Source: Clostridium sp. AM34-11AC (GTDB lineage: Bacteria; Bacillota; Clostridia; Lachnospirales; Lachnospiraceae). From it: a DNA stretch of 64,000 nucleotides. The translations under genes and the position numbers were made by a program. The notes below the pieces were generated by a model. The model ran no database searches and was not told where the DNA came from. It saw only the letters and a list, made by a program, of their open reading frames with translations. Positions 51,451 through 60,707 of this stretch are shown here, one piece after another (the first letter of the stretch is position 1; each line of letters starts with the position of its first letter). Location of the stretch: assembly GCF_003435375.1 (NCBI RefSeq), contig NZ_QWGL01000001.1, positions 372,001 to 436,000 of the forward strand, written 5' to 3'.

Positions 51451-53304
51451 TCATATCCGTGCTGGTTTTGCTGGCACCATCCGGCTTCCCTTCCAGTCAT
51501 ACCGGAAGCGGACTGCTCTGGCGTTTCCTGACAACGGATCCCGATTTTTATAATCAAACAATACAAACGTTCCATCTTCCATATGTTCCAGATGAGCCAT
51601 TTTCGCCATCTGCTTCGAATCAAATCCCGCATAGTCCGTAAGCCACTGAGGACTCTCTTCCTCCGCCATGAAGAATTCCCGCACTTCTTTCTTGTATGGG
51701 GACTGGTCACTGGCAAAGGACGGGCGGCTCTTGATATTTTCGCGGACATAGAGGTCGTACATCAGGCTGTCGCGGAAGTCAGCTAGTGTCAGTTTTACTG
51801 CTGTTTCTGCAGCTTTCGCGCCGGTTTTCTGCTCCATTCCTGCCGGTTCTTCTGCCGCAGGCGTGCTCTGTTCCACTTTAACCTCTTTTTCCTCTAAAAA
51901 TCTATAAAGGATCTCATACCTTGCCAGCCTGCTGTGACTGATCCCTGTCAGTCCGTTCTTCTCATAATATTCCGCCAGACTCGTAAAAATTTCCGACGGA
52001 CGCGCAAATTTCTTTTCCAGCAGCTTCATGGTTGCCGGGAACTGTCCGCTGTTGTAGTAGACCTCCACCATGTCCTCCACGCCCTTCAGCCGGATCACAT
52101 CGCTGTAGGGCAGCCACTTCGTGGAAAGGACTTCGTATGGCGGAATTCCCCGGTATTTCAGATCATATGCCGCGACCTGCTCTTCCATGTAAGAGCCCTT
52201 CAATACTTTTAAGAATCCCATCTGAAGCTGGTCCGGACGCATCCGGTAGACATCGTCGAAGGAGCGCATGAAAGACTCATAATTCTCATAGGGAAGTCCC
52301 GCGATCAGATCCAGGTGCTGATGGATGTTCCGGTAATCGTAGACCCGGTCCACCGCCTGTTTTAGTTTCACAAGGTCCATGTGTCTGTGGATTTCCTTGA
52401 TCGTATCCGGGTTTGTGGACTGGACACCGATCTCAAGCTGAATCAGCCCCGGGCGCATCTTTCCGATAAGTTCCAGTTCCTCCTCGTCGAAGATATCCGC
52501 GGAGACCTCGAAATGGAAGTTTGTGATCCCATTGTCATGTTCCACGAGATAACGCCAGATTCCTAACGTGTGATCCCGCTTACAGTTGAAGGTTCTGTCC
52601 ACAAACTTGACCTGTGGAACCTTGTGGTCCAGGAAAAACTGCAGTTCCGGGAGTACCAGGTCCAGACTCCGGAAACGCACGGTTTTATCGATGGAAGACA
52701 GACAGTAGCTGCAGGAGAACGGGCAGCCGCGGCTGCTCTCGTAGTAGACGATCCTGTTCTCGAATCCAGCCATATCGTCATAGTAGAACGGGATCTCATC
52801 CAGGCTCAGAAGGCGCTGGGGACCACGTTCCACGACCTCGCCGCTCTCAGCGCGGTAGGTAATTCCCGGAATGTGATCTAAGTCTAAGCTTGCTGCACAC
52901 AGTTCTTCCCTTTTCAGATACGCCCTCACAAGCTCCGTAAACGTCAGCTCGCCTTCCCCGCGCATCACGCCGCAGACATCCGGCTCCCTGGTCAGCACTT
53001 TTTTCGCGTCATAGGACACTTCCGGTCCGCCGAGCCAGATCTCCACCTCCGGCAATACTTTCTTCACGTCACGGACGATCTCCATGATGTAGGAAATATT
53101 CCATATATAACAGGAAAAGCCGATAAAATCCGGCTTTCTCCTGTAGATATCCTGTAAAATTAAGTCCATCTGGTGATTGATGGTGTATTCTCCGATCTCG
53201 ATATCCACCCCCGGGATCTTCGTCCTAGCAAAGGCGCGCAGACTGTAGACACCCGGATTCGAGTGGATATATTTGGCGTTGATCGCCGCCAGCAAAAATT
53301 TCAT
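51451..53304 (-). CDS. B12-binding-domain radical SAM protein (DUF4080)
   Basis: A 617-residue protein: an N-terminal cobalamin-binding-like Rossmann domain (about 1-140), a radical SAM core with the cluster motif CPFSCSYC near 195-202, and a DUF4080 C-terminal region, here followed by an Ala/Glu linker and a further 110-residue segment. Related proteins (the B12-rSAM group) often perform methylation or ring chemistry, but the product is not known. It begins 11 bases after the comEB stop and so shares its transcript with it and possibly the exonuclease. GGAGGAACGA precedes the ATG. Confidence 0.88.
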   Translation of the reverse strand: MKFLLAAINAKYIHSNPGVYSLRAFARTKIPGVDIEIGEYTINHQMDLILQDIYRRKPDFIGFSCYIWNISYIMEIVRDVKKVLPEVEIWLGGPEVSYDAKKVLTREPDVCGVMRGEGELTFTELVRAYLKREELCAASLDLDHIPGITYRAESGEVVERGPQRLLSLDEIPFYYDDMAGFENRIVYYESSRGCPFSCSYCLSSIDKTVRFRSLDLVLPELQFFLDHKVPQVKFVDRTFNCKRDHTLGIWRYLVEHDNGITNFHFEVSADIFDEEELELIGKMRPGLIQLEIGVQSTNPDTIKEIHRHMDLVKLKQAVDRVYDYRNIHQHLDLIAGLPYENYESFMRSFDDVYRMRPDQLQMGFLKVLKGSYMEEQVAAYDLKYRGIPPYEVLSTKWLPYSDVIRLKGVEDMVEVYYNSGQFPATMKLLEKKFARPSEIFTSLAEYYEKNGLTGISHSRLARYEILYRFLEEKEVKVEQSTPAAEEPAGMEQKTGAKAAETAVKLTLADFRDSLMYDLYVRENIKSRPSFASDQSPYKKEVREFFMAEEESPQWLTDYAGFDSKQMAKMAHLEHMEDGTFVLFDYKNRDPLSGNARAVRFRYDWKGSRMVPAKPARI

Positions 53305-53315
53305 TCGTTCCTCCG

Positions 53316-53804
53316 TTATACCCGGTACTCGATCTTACGGCCTGTCGGGTTGTACTGGTAATAGCGCACACCCGCCGCATTCAGCATTCTCTTGGATGCC
53401 CGTGTGGACGCGTCGTTCGCGTACTTATCGCTCTCGTAGACGATGGTCTGGATGCCCGCCTGGATGATCGCCTTCGCGCACTCGTTGCACGGGAACAGTG
53501 TTACATAGAGCTTGCTGCCTTCCAGGCTGCCGCCGCGGTAGTTTAAGATCGCGTTCAACTCACTGTGTGTCACATAGAAATATTTTCTATTATACGGGTC
53601 CTCGTCCATCTTATCCCACGGGAACTCGTCGTCGGAACAGCCCTTTGGGAATCCGTTATAGCCCATGGACAGGATCTTGTTGTCCTCGCTCACGATGCAC
53701 GCGCCGACCTGTGTGTTCGGATCCTTGGAGCGCATGGCAGAAAGCTTTGCAACTCCCATGAAATACTCGTCCCAGGTAATGTATCCGTTTCTCTTTTCTG
53801 ACAT
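53316..53804 (-). CDS. comEB: Deoxycytidylate deaminase (ComEB)
   Basis: A 162-residue zinc-dependent dCMP deaminase that makes dUMP for thymidylate synthesis. His80 and catalytic Glu82 are in THSELNA; Cys106 and Cys109 in FPCNEC complete the zinc site. DPNTQVGACIV and GYNGFPKGCSDDEFPW are family motifs. A strong GGAGGA site precedes the ATG. The name ComEB comes from synteny in Bacillus; no competence genes are present here. Confidence 0.94.
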   Translation of the reverse strand: MSEKRNGYITWDEYFMGVAKLSAMRSKDPNTQVGACIVSEDNKILSMGYNGFPKGCSDDEFPWDKMDEDPYNRKYFYVTHSELNAILNYRGGSLEGSKLYVTLFPCNECAKAIIQAGIQTIVYESDKYANDASTRASKRMLNAAGVRYYQYNPTGRKIEYRV

Positions 53805-53827
53805 AGATCGTCCTCCATTTCATATAT

Positions 53828-53936
53828 GTAACTGCCCAACGCTCTCACAGTTACGGGTAAAATCCATTTCTCATTTTAATTGATCGTACTTTTGCCTTTA
53901 CTGCAGCCACCGCAGCAAGCGCAGGCCTTCCTGCAA
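53828..53936. repeat. Degenerate relative of MITE family B
   Basis: The left end GTAACTG...CAGTTAC, then the GTAAAATCCAT block and the CCGCAGCAAGCGCAGGCC segment, follow the order of family B, but the right terminus has decayed against the end of the tsaC gene and no duplication of flanks is seen. Confidence 0.55.
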
Positions 53937-53938
53937 TT

Positions 53939-55009
53939 TTATATGTTCACAATATGATATCCGGCTGCCTTGCACAGGCGGTTCATGATCGCCTGGCCGA
54001 GCTGGTCTTTGGAAAAGCTCTCGGAGAAAATGCAGTCAACCTTTCTGGCATCGAAATCACGCAGAACTGCAAACAAGTTGTGGGCCACCGTCTCCTCGTG
54101 TTCCCGGCTTCCGATCACCTCGAGGTTTCCGCCCTGGTACATGTCCTGACTCTCCTCGGTGCAGATGATGCCGACTTTCTTTCCCTCTGCTTCCGCTTTC
54201 TTTGTCTGCTCATTGATGTAGGCAACGACCTTGTCCATGTCGCCTTCCACCAGTGTCATGTCCGCCTTCGGGGCATAATGGCGGTACTTCATTCCCGGCG
54301 CCTTCGGCTTGATATCGCCGCTGACCGGTCCTAAGATCACTGGATCGATATCCACCTGGCCCAACGTCTCACGCAGCATCTCAATGGTGATCGCGCCCGG
54401 GCGGAGAAGTGTCGGGATCTCGCCGGATACATCCACGATAGTGGATTCCACGCCGATTCCCACAGCGCCGCCGTCGATGATCATCTCGATCTTTCCGTCC
54501 ATGTCCTCGATGACATGTTCCGCCTTTGTCGGGCTCGGTCTTCCGGAAGTGTTGGCACTCGGTGCCGCGATCGGAACACCTGCGAGATGGATCAAGCAAT
54601 TTGCCACCGGATCCACCGGCATACGGACCGCAACGGTATCAAGACCGCCGGTGGTTCCGTAAGGTACGATGTCCTTTTTCGGGAAGATCATGGTCAGCGG
54701 ACCCGGCCAGTACTTTTCAGCCAGTTTCCGGCCCGCCTCCGGGATCTCCTTCACGATCGCCGGAAGTTCTTCCATACAGGAAATATGGGCGATCAGCGGG
54801 TTGTCGGACGGACGTCCTTTTGCCGCGTAGATCTTCTTTGCCGCTTCCTCATTCAACGCGTTGGCACCAAGGCCGTAAACGGTCTCCGTCGGGAACGCCA
54901 CGAGACCGCCGTTTTTCAAGATCTCAGCCGCCTCTAAAAGCCCCGGATTCTTTTCCAGCGTCTCTCTTGTCTTCTCTTCCTCTTTGATACGAACTACTTT
55001 TGTATTCAT
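53939..55009 (-). CDS. L-threonylcarbamoyladenylate synthase (TsaC/Sua5 long form)
   Basis: A 356-residue protein of the long (Sua5) form: YrdC domain (about 20-210) with GGLVAFPTETVYGLGANA, KGRPSDNPLI and SANTSGRPSPT, then an Ala-rich linker and the C-terminal Sua5 domain. It makes the threonylcarbamoyl-AMP used by TsaBDE for t6A37 of tRNA. I start at the ATG following GAGAGTGAAGAAC; a GTG 9 bases upstream is possible. It stands apart from tsaB/D/E. Confidence 0.93.
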   Translation of the reverse strand: MNTKVVRIKEEEKTRETLEKNPGLLEAAEILKNGGLVAFPTETVYGLGANALNEEAAKKIYAAKGRPSDNPLIAHISCMEELPAIVKEIPEAGRKLAEKYWPGPLTMIFPKKDIVPYGTTGGLDTVAVRMPVDPVANCLIHLAGVPIAAPSANTSGRPSPTKAEHVIEDMDGKIEMIIDGGAVGIGVESTIVDVSGEIPTLLRPGAITIEMLRETLGQVDIDPVILGPVSGDIKPKAPGMKYRHYAPKADMTLVEGDMDKVVAYINEQTKKAEAEGKKVGIICTEESQDMYQGGNLEVIGSREHEETVAHNLFAVLRDFDARKVDCIFSESFSKDQLGQAIMNRLCKAAGYHIVNI

Positions 55010-55124
55010 GTTCTTCACTCTCGATTCTATTACTCAATTGTCCAGAAAACCTGTGTTTCTTCTATACGGTTTCCCATTTTTACGCTCATGCGGCGGTATT
55101 GCTGTGGCCTGCCGCGTAATGATA

Positions 55125-55152
55125 AAGGTGCTGCATAAAACCGCAGCACCTT
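55125..55152. other. Intergenic 10-bp hairpin
   Basis: AAGGTGCTGC and GCAGCACCTT around an 8-base loop, in the 331-bp spacer between tsaC and the creatininase gene. It may end the creatininase transcript, although no U-tract follows. The remaining spacer shows no gene. Confidence 0.55.
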
Positions 55153-55340
55153 ACTTTGTTCAATTGCGTATTCAGTTTAGCACATGAAAGTTATGGTTGC
55201 AACAGATTTCCGGCGGATTTACAGGCTTTTCCGGCATCGTTTCCATTCATTTCAATTTTTCTGTTCTTCTTAATATTGCTGTAATAATGATCTGTCCACC
55301 GGTTTCTCAGCACTTTTTCACTATTTTCTGAAACAGTGCC

Positions 55341-56135
55341 TTAGTCTTTCCACTTTCTGATCTCTTTCAGCCCTGAAAGGATCGACTCCACAAAGCTGTC
55401 GTAGATCTGGTTGCCCTTCTCCGCCGTCGCCCCGCTTGGATCGCCGCCGATTCCGATGGGCTTTCCGTCCTCGGTCTCCCACTCTTCTGAAACCCAGCCA
55501 AGAGTGATCGGACCATATACGGTGAATGTCTTGTTTCCCATGAACTTTCTCGGGATTCCCGCCTCGGAGGTCTCCAGCTTTACTGTCTCCGGGCGCTCCG
55601 CGAGAACCATGGATGTCTCCATCTCACCGCCGTGGAAATCCCAGATATTTCCAGGTGTCACAGTGTCTTTTACCGCCTGGTTTCCGAAGAATGCGCCACA
55701 GTTGATGATAAATACGGCGATTCCGAGCTCACTTCTTACCTCCCTGCTTAAGACCTGGATGATCGGGGAGTTTCCGCCGTGGCAGTTCAAGATTGCGATC
55801 TTCCTGAATCCGTGATGCGCCAGGCCTTTGCAGATGTCGTAGAGAACATGATAAAAGGTATCCGGCTTTAAGGTGACAGAACCGCAGAAGTTCACATGTT
55901 CCGTGCTGAGTCCCACCGGGATCAGCGGAAAGATCAGCATCGGATAGTCCGGGATCTCCCGGTCTAAGGCCTCTTTGATCCGTCTCGCCGTTCCCTCCGC
56001 GATGATCTCGTCTGTACCCAGCGGACACTGGTTTCCGTGCTGTTCCAACGCTCCCACTGGGATCATGACCACCGTCTCGTCCTTGTCGACCTGTTCCATT
56101 TCCAGTCTTGTCAGTTCATTATAATATCTTACCAT
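55341..56135 (-). CDS. Creatininase-family amidohydrolase
   Basis: A 264-residue zinc-dependent hydrolase of the creatininase family. Metal-site motifs: PVGALEQHGNQCPLGTD (Glu31, His33, Asp42), NCHGGNSPII and DFHGGEMETSM (Glu). Besides creatininase, the family contains enzymes for riboflavin/F420 precursor amide hydrolysis (ArfB) and mycofactocin peptide trimming. Its neighbour ribU under an FMN riboswitch on the same strand raises a possible flavin connection, but with a 199-bp gap this is speculative. Confidence 0.88.
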   Translation of the reverse strand: MVRYYNELTRLEMEQVDKDETVVMIPVGALEQHGNQCPLGTDEIIAEGTARRIKEALDREIPDYPMLIFPLIPVGLSTEHVNFCGSVTLKPDTFYHVLYDICKGLAHHGFRKIAILNCHGGNSPIIQVLSREVRSELGIAVFIINCGAFFGNQAVKDTVTPGNIWDFHGGEMETSMVLAERPETVKLETSEAGIPRKFMGNKTFTVYGPITLGWVSEEWETEDGKPIGIGGDPSGATAEKGNQIYDSFVESILSGLKEIRKWKD

Positions 56136-56270
56136 TTTATTTTCTCCGTTTCTTAAGTCATTGCCGCTTCACTATCTCATTTCGGTCGTTATCCGTCAAG
56201 TACTGCTGCCACCTGCCAGCGCTCACTTTTGTGCCTGCGCAGGCTTTTGCTCACTTCTCACATAAATTGT

Positions 56271-56320
56271 AAGTCCCCCGAGGCAGACACGGCTTTCGCC
56301 GTCTCTATCCCGGGGGAATC
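56271..56320 (-). other. Nested hairpin after ribU
   Basis: AAGTCCCCCG and CGGGGGAATC arms enclose a second stem GACACGGC/GCCGTCTC with a TTTC loop. It begins 15 bases past the ribU stop and could be its terminator, but no T-tract follows, so it may rather be a structured 3' end. The rest of 56136-56334 shows no gene. Confidence 0.5.
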
Positions 56321-56334
56321 TCCCATTTCAGGTG

Positions 56335-56973
56335 TTATGCCGCCGTATTTTCAGTTTTCTTTTCTCTGTGAACCCCTGCATGGATGATCACGCTGACATG
56401 CTTATATACAAGTGCTGTTACGATCGCGTTCAGTCCGCATTTTACAAGGTTGAACGGAACGATCATGAAGATCGCGAATGTATACAGGTTTGTAACTGCC
56501 GGGTTGATCTTTGTTCCCATTGCGATGATGTTCTCGATTCCGCCGAAAGCAACTTTTGCGTAGAACGGAAGTGTGATCGCGCAGTTTACGAATACAGCGC
56601 CGACGATAGCACAGATGACACCGGCAGCGAGAGCGACCATAGCGGTCTTTTTCGTTTTATGTCTGCGGTAGATCAGGGCAGCCGGTACGGAGAACATGCA
56701 GCTTCCAATGATGTTTCCGAGCTCGCCGACATAGTAAGTGCTTGTTCCGTTTAAGAGCAGCTTTAAGAGGTTCTTAACGATCGCGATCAGAGCTGCCTGG
56801 GCCGGTCCCATGGCAAAGCCGCCGATCAGTACCGGGAGCTCCGCGAAGTCCAGCTTGTAAAACGGCGGTGCAAACGGAACCGCCACCTGGATCGTCTCCA
56901 ATACGGCTGCGAGTGCGCTGAACATGGCGATCAGCACGAGATTTCTGACATTTAATACTTTGTTCTGGTTCAT
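56335..56973 (-). CDS. ribU: Riboflavin-specific S component of an ECF transporter
   Basis: A 212-residue integral membrane protein with six hydrophobic segments. Family features: LVLIAMFSALAAVLETIQV, FYKLDFAELPVLIGGFAMGPAQAALIAIVKNLLKLLLNGTSTYYVGELGNIIG described by its start and end, and the Lys-rich cytosolic loop RRHKTKKTA. It binds riboflavin and works with shared EcfAA'T. AAGGAGGAAC precedes the ATG; 22 upstream codons are ignored. The FMN riboswitch directly upstream supports the assignment. Confidence 0.94.
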   Translation of the reverse strand: MNQNKVLNVRNLVLIAMFSALAAVLETIQVAVPFAPPFYKLDFAELPVLIGGFAMGPAQAALIAIVKNLLKLLLNGTSTYYVGELGNIIGSCMFSVPAALIYRRHKTKKTAMVALAAGVICAIVGAVFVNCAITLPFYAKVAFGGIENIIAMGTKINPAVTNLYTFAIFMIVPFNLVKCGLNAIVTALVYKHVSVIIHAGVHREKKTENTAA

Positions 56974-57072
56974 AATGTTCCTCCTTGTACTTGTTGTTCT
57001 TCTGTTACAAGGAATTGCTGTGCAGGATTGCCGGCTCACACGGACTCGGGGGATGATTCCCTGTCCATGTAA

Positions 57073-57110
57073 ATAAAAAGACCCCGGACCATTGAAAAAG
57101 TCCGGGGCTT
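57073..57110 (-). terminator. FMN riboswitch terminator
   Basis: On the minus strand GCCCCGGAC and GTCCGGGGT pair around a 10-base loop, followed by CTTTTTA. It lies between the aptamer and ribU and would be the expression platform. Confidence 0.88.
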
Positions 57111-57132
57111 GAATGAACTACTCCTGTCATAC

Positions 57133-57244
57133 AATTTCTTCTCTCATCCAGACTATACTGTCGGTTTTGGAATCTCACCAAATCAGCTGCTTTCGCAGGT
57201 CGCGGACTATACCGCCGGTGGGGAATCGCACCCCGCCCCGAAGA
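57133..57244 (-). ncRNA. FMN riboswitch (RFN element)
   Basis: Read leftward, the conserved blocks are all present: CTTCGGGGCGGGGTG, ATTCCCCACCGGCGGTATAG, CCGCGA, AGCTGATTTGGTG, AGATTCC, AACCGACAGTATAG and CTGGATGAGAGAAG. It lies upstream of ribU with a perfect terminator between. FMN binding should allow the terminator and shut off riboflavin uptake. Confidence 0.95.
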
Positions 57245-57308
57245 ACGATATTTATTTGTTCGTTAACAGAATATCACATTTTGCTTCATACTGCAATATT
57301 TTTTATTC

Positions 57309-58472
57309 TTAGCGGAAATGTCCATAAGACTGTCCTGCCGCCATACCACCGCGGAGCTCTGCCATCTCGCTGACTGTCACGAGCTGGTAACCTCTTCTCG
57401 TGAGTTCAGGAATCAGCGTCTCTGCCGCAATGACGCTCTGCTCATAGAGGTCATGCATCAGGATGATATCTCCATCCTGCACCTGTCTGAGAACTGTGTC
57501 GATGGTGTGCTGCGCGTTTCTCGTCTTCCAGTCCAGTGTATCCACGGACCAGATGATGGACGGCATTCCAGCCTTTGCGAGGACCGCCTTACTGGCATCA
57601 TTGATCTTTCCTCCCGGCGGGCGGACACCTTTCGGCGCGTTTCCGCCTGCTGCCACAATGGCATCGCGTGTCTGATTTAAGCTCTGTAATATCTCTCCCT
57701 CAGACATTCCTGTCAGATATGTATGTGCCCAGGTATGGCTGTCTGTCTCGCATCCGAGATCTGCCATGCGCTTTACGGTAGACGCATAGGACGCAACTCG
57801 GTTGCCCACCATGAAGAATGTGGCTCTTCCGCCGTTCGCTTCCAGGGAATCCAGGATCCGGGGCGTATACTTCGACGGGCCGTCATCAAAGGTCAGGGCA
57901 ACCATCGGTCTTGTCGGGTCAACGCTCTTTCCATTCGGGCCTTCCGGTACCTCCGCACCTTTTCCCGTCACCGTTACCCAGAGACCATCCACACGGAGTC
58001 CCTGTCCTTCGGTTCCCGCAGTCTCCCCGTTCTTCACCGGAGTTGTCCAGGAGCCATTCTGATATACAGAGTAATAAACATCATAATTCTCCGCAAGCTG
58101 TCCGGTAAATGCCATGCGGACCGCTTCTAACGGCATATCTGTCTCGGTGCTTCCATTCGGAGTCATGTTTTCCTGCCAGGAAAGCCATCCGCTTCCGCTT
58201 AAGTTCACCTGGTAAGAAAGCGTGCCGCTCATTCCCTCAGGTTGTCCCTGAAGGCTGGCGCGGATCGCCGTCACATAGCTTCCGGTTCCAGCACGCGCTG
58301 TTTTGCTGTCACCATGATACCCACTCCAACCGGTTCCATGCTCATAAATTCCGTAAACTGCGCCCATATCCGCCGCATATGCCGGATCACCGGTGATTCC
58401 CACCGATGCAGCGCAGATCAATACAGCCGCCAGCACCGTGCGGACTGCCTGTCTGATCTTCTTCCAATCCAT
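57309..58472 (-). CDS. Polysaccharide deacetylase with ChW repeats
   Basis: A 387-residue exported protein. After a signal peptide (about 1-33, ending PAYAAD) come about three clostridial hydrophobic W (ChW) repeats (about 45-170), recognised by GTGW...SWQ, GSGWLSW and GSWTTP patterns with GT.G/A/L-EA. motifs. The NodB domain is at about 188-375: TFDDGPS (194-200), the metal His pair in SHTWAHTY, RPPGGKI, DTLDW and ILMHD. NodB enzymes remove acetyl groups from GlcNAc in peptidoglycan or other glycans; ChW repeats attach to the surface. No neighbour shares its transcript. Confidence 0.92.
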   Translation of the reverse strand: MDWKKIRQAVRTVLAAVLICAASVGITGDPAYAADMGAVYGIYEHGTGWSGYHGDSKTARAGTGSYVTAIRASLQGQPEGMSGTLSYQVNLSGSGWLSWQENMTPNGSTETDMPLEAVRMAFTGQLAENYDVYYSVYQNGSWTTPVKNGETAGTEGQGLRVDGLWVTVTGKGAEVPEGPNGKSVDPTRPMVALTFDDGPSKYTPRILDSLEANGGRATFFMVGNRVASYASTVKRMADLGCETDSHTWAHTYLTGMSEGEILQSLNQTRDAIVAAGGNAPKGVRPPGGKINDASKAVLAKAGMPSIIWSVDTLDWKTRNAQHTIDTVLRQVQDGDIILMHDLYEQSVIAAETLIPELTRRGYQLVTVSEMAELRGGMAAGQSYGHFR

Positions 58473-58677
58473 AAGTTCCCCTCTTTTCCCAGTGATCTTC
58501 TCACCATATTGATCGTATTTGTAACTGTTCCATACCTTCGCAGCTACTCATGCCCATATTTTAACATGAAACCGAGAATAAAGGTACCTCTTCCAGACCT
58601 TTTTCGTAAATTTCAGAAAAACGTCAGAATTATAACAGAAATCATATTTTAACACTTGCGCACATCATAGCGCGAGC

Positions 58678-58706
58678 TTGCCTGATCTGCATTTTTTTTA
58701 TATAAT
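58678..58706 (+). promoter_or_regulatory. Promoter of the M18 aminopeptidase gene
   Basis: TTGCCT (58678-58683), 17 bases, perfect TATAAT (58701-58706), 46 bases upstream of the start codon. A GTAACTG...CAGCTAC hairpin at 58521-58547 recalls a solo end of the GTWAC elements. Nothing else is seen in 58473-58677. Confidence 0.8.
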
Positions 58707-58752
58707 GTAGTATGACTTACAGGGGTTATTTATCGAAAGGAGTAACAAAAAC

Positions 58753-60063
58753 ATGATTCAGAATCTGAATGAGGAATTATTTTCTTTTATCAAAAAGAGT
58801 CCGACCGGTTTCCATGCTGTTCATGAACTGGCAAACTACCTGACCGAGGCAGGCTTCGAGCGTCTCGCTGAGGGCAATACCTGGAATCTCGCTGAGGGCG
58901 GAAAGTATTTCGTAACCCGCAACCAGTCCGCGATCATCGCATTCAAGGTATCCCGCAAGGATTATTCCGGCTTCCATATCGCGGCAAGCCACAGCGACTC
59001 CCCGACCTTAAAGATCAAAGAGTCTTCTGAGATGAACATCGAGAACCAGTATGTAAAATTAAATGTTGAGAAGTACGGCGGAATGCTCTGCGCACCGTGG
59101 TTCGACAGACCTCTCTCCGTTGCAGGACGCATCATCGTAAAAGACGGCAACCGTCTCACAACAAAACTGATCAACGTTGACCGTGATCTTCTCATGATCC
59201 CGAACCTCGCAATCCACATGAACCGTGAAGTAAACGACGGTTACAAGTACAACATCCAGAAAGATATGCTTCCGTTATACCGCATGAGCAATTCCGGAAA
59301 GGCATTCAAAGAGATGATCGCTGAGGAGGCAGGCGTTTCCGTTGACCAGATCAAAGGAATGGACCTCTTCCTTTACAACCGTATGGAAGGTACTGTATGG
59401 GGCTGCGACGGCGAGTTTATCTCCGCTCCGCGTCTTGATGATCTCCAGTGCGCATTCACGTCCACAATGGCTCTCTTAAACAGTGAGAGCGACCGCTGCA
59501 TCCCGGTCGTTGCCGTATTTGACAACGAGGAAGTAGGAAGCGGCACAAAACAGGGCGCCGGCTCCACATTCCTTTACGACATTCTCCGCCGCATCAACCG
59601 CAGCCTTGGAAGAACAGAGGAAGAGTACCTCACGTCCCTCGCTTCCAGCTTCATGGTATCCGCGGATAACGGACATGCCGTACATCCGAACTACGCTGAC
59701 AAGACCGACCCGACAAACCGCACCTACTTAAACGGCGGTCTCGTAATCAAGCACAGCGCAAACCAGAAGTACACAACAGACGCTGTTTCCGCAGCTGTTA
59801 TGCGCTGCCTCTGCGAGCGCGCAGGTGTTCCGTACCAGGAATTCTTAAACCGTTCCGATATCCTCGGCGGCTCCACTCTCGGAAATATCTCCAACGCGCA
59901 GGTTTCCTTAAACACGGTAGACGTCGGACTTCCGCAGTTAGCTATGCATTCCCCGTATGAGACTGCAGGCTCCAAGGATATGGCCTACCTGGAGAAAGCA
60001 TTTGAGGAGTTCTTCAAATCCGCGATCCGTGCTGAGGGCGACGGTACGCTTGTACTTGAGTAA
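58753..60063 (+). CDS. M18-family aminopeptidase
   Basis: A 436-residue M18 metallopeptidase, usually a cytosolic dodecameric enzyme preferring acidic N-terminal residues (aspartyl aminopeptidase). Metal-site motifs: ASHSDSPTLKIK (His80, Asp82), DDLQCAF, FDNEEVGSG and SADNGHAVHPNY; the late His in QLAMHSPYE completes the set. It removes N-terminal amino acids from peptides. AAAGGAG precedes the ATG and it has its own promoter and terminator. Confidence 0.95.
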   Translation: MIQNLNEELFSFIKKSPTGFHAVHELANYLTEAGFERLAEGNTWNLAEGGKYFVTRNQSAIIAFKVSRKDYSGFHIAASHSDSPTLKIKESSEMNIENQYVKLNVEKYGGMLCAPWFDRPLSVAGRIIVKDGNRLTTKLINVDRDLLMIPNLAIHMNREVNDGYKYNIQKDMLPLYRMSNSGKAFKEMIAEEAGVSVDQIKGMDLFLYNRMEGTVWGCDGEFISAPRLDDLQCAFTSTMALLNSESDRCIPVVAVFDNEEVGSGTKQGAGSTFLYDILRRINRSLGRTEEEYLTSLASSFMVSADNGHAVHPNYADKTDPTNRTYLNGGLVIKHSANQKYTTDAVSAAVMRCLCERAGVPYQEFLNRSDILGGSTLGNISNAQVSLNTVDVGLPQLAMHSPYETAGSKDMAYLEKAFEEFFKSAIRAEGDGTLVLE

Positions 60064-60073
60064 TTCTGATAGT

Positions 60074-60113
60074 AAGATCCGCCGGAATATTCGTGTCTCC
60101 GGCGGATCTTTTA
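60074..60113. terminator. Terminator after the M18 gene
   Basis: AAGATCCGCCGGA and TCCGGCGGATCTT form a perfect 13-bp stem with an 11-base loop and a T-tract. Confidence 0.85.
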
Positions 60114-60557
60114 TCCTTCCAGCCCAGATGAACGTACAGAACGTTTCTTTTTGCCTTCTGCCACCTGGAAAAACAGTTTTTCCGTATATCTCCGGGTAAC
60201 TGCCTCCGATTCTGAAATTTTTCTGCCCAGATTTGTCTCTACCGCGTCGAATCGCTTAGGCACTGCGTCCATTTCTGCCCGCATCGCGCTCATATTCTTA
60301 TCCATTCCATCCATCCTTGCAAGCATACGATCCAGTTTTTCATTTGTTTCAACCCATTTGGCATTCAGCTCCTGCATATGCCTTGTCATGCTGATACGAT
60401 TCTTCTTTATTTCTGCACTCAGATTATTTTCCACCCTATCGATCTTTTCTCCTGTCCGCGCCTCCGATGCTACAATCTCCGCTCGCATCCGGCCTTCCGA
60501 TGCAATAAATTTTTCATCCATAAGGTCTGAAATCTGTTTCATATCTTCTTTCGTCAA
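60111..60557 (-). CDS. Coiled-coil protein of unknown function
   Basis: A 148-residue, highly charged protein that is nearly all predicted helix with heptad patterns (DLMDEKFIASEGRMRAEIVASEARTGEKIDRVENNLSAEI and later MDGMDKNMSAMRAEMDAVPKRFDAVETNL). The start is TTG with a strong AAGGAGGG site. There is no membrane segment and no known domain. A basic tail (KKKRSVR) ends it. The gene is isolated, with a terminator shared with the M18 gene. I cannot assign a role; it resembles small stand-alone coiled-coil proteins associated with phage or toxin loci, but no such genes are here. Confidence 0.7.
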   Translation of the reverse strand: MTKEDMKQISDLMDEKFIASEGRMRAEIVASEARTGEKIDRVENNLSAEIKKNRISMTRHMQELNAKWVETNEKLDRMLARMDGMDKNMSAMRAEMDAVPKRFDAVETNLGRKISESEAVTRRYTEKLFFQVAEGKKKRSVRSSGLEG

Positions 60558-60707
60558 AGTATCCCTCCTTCATTTTTTTCGTCCCCATTGGTAAAAGAAT
60601 CATAGCATATTGACCTTTTAAATGCCATATCGGATAGTTAAAAACAGGTGGACCTTTTTTGTATAATATGACGATTTTATTTCTCTTCATTTGTACATTT
60701 TCCTATC

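Noticed and set aside
60111..60557. Phage tail or toxin-antitoxin component
   Set aside because: Coiled-coil pattern alone; no phage, toxin or antitoxin genes in the neighbourhood.
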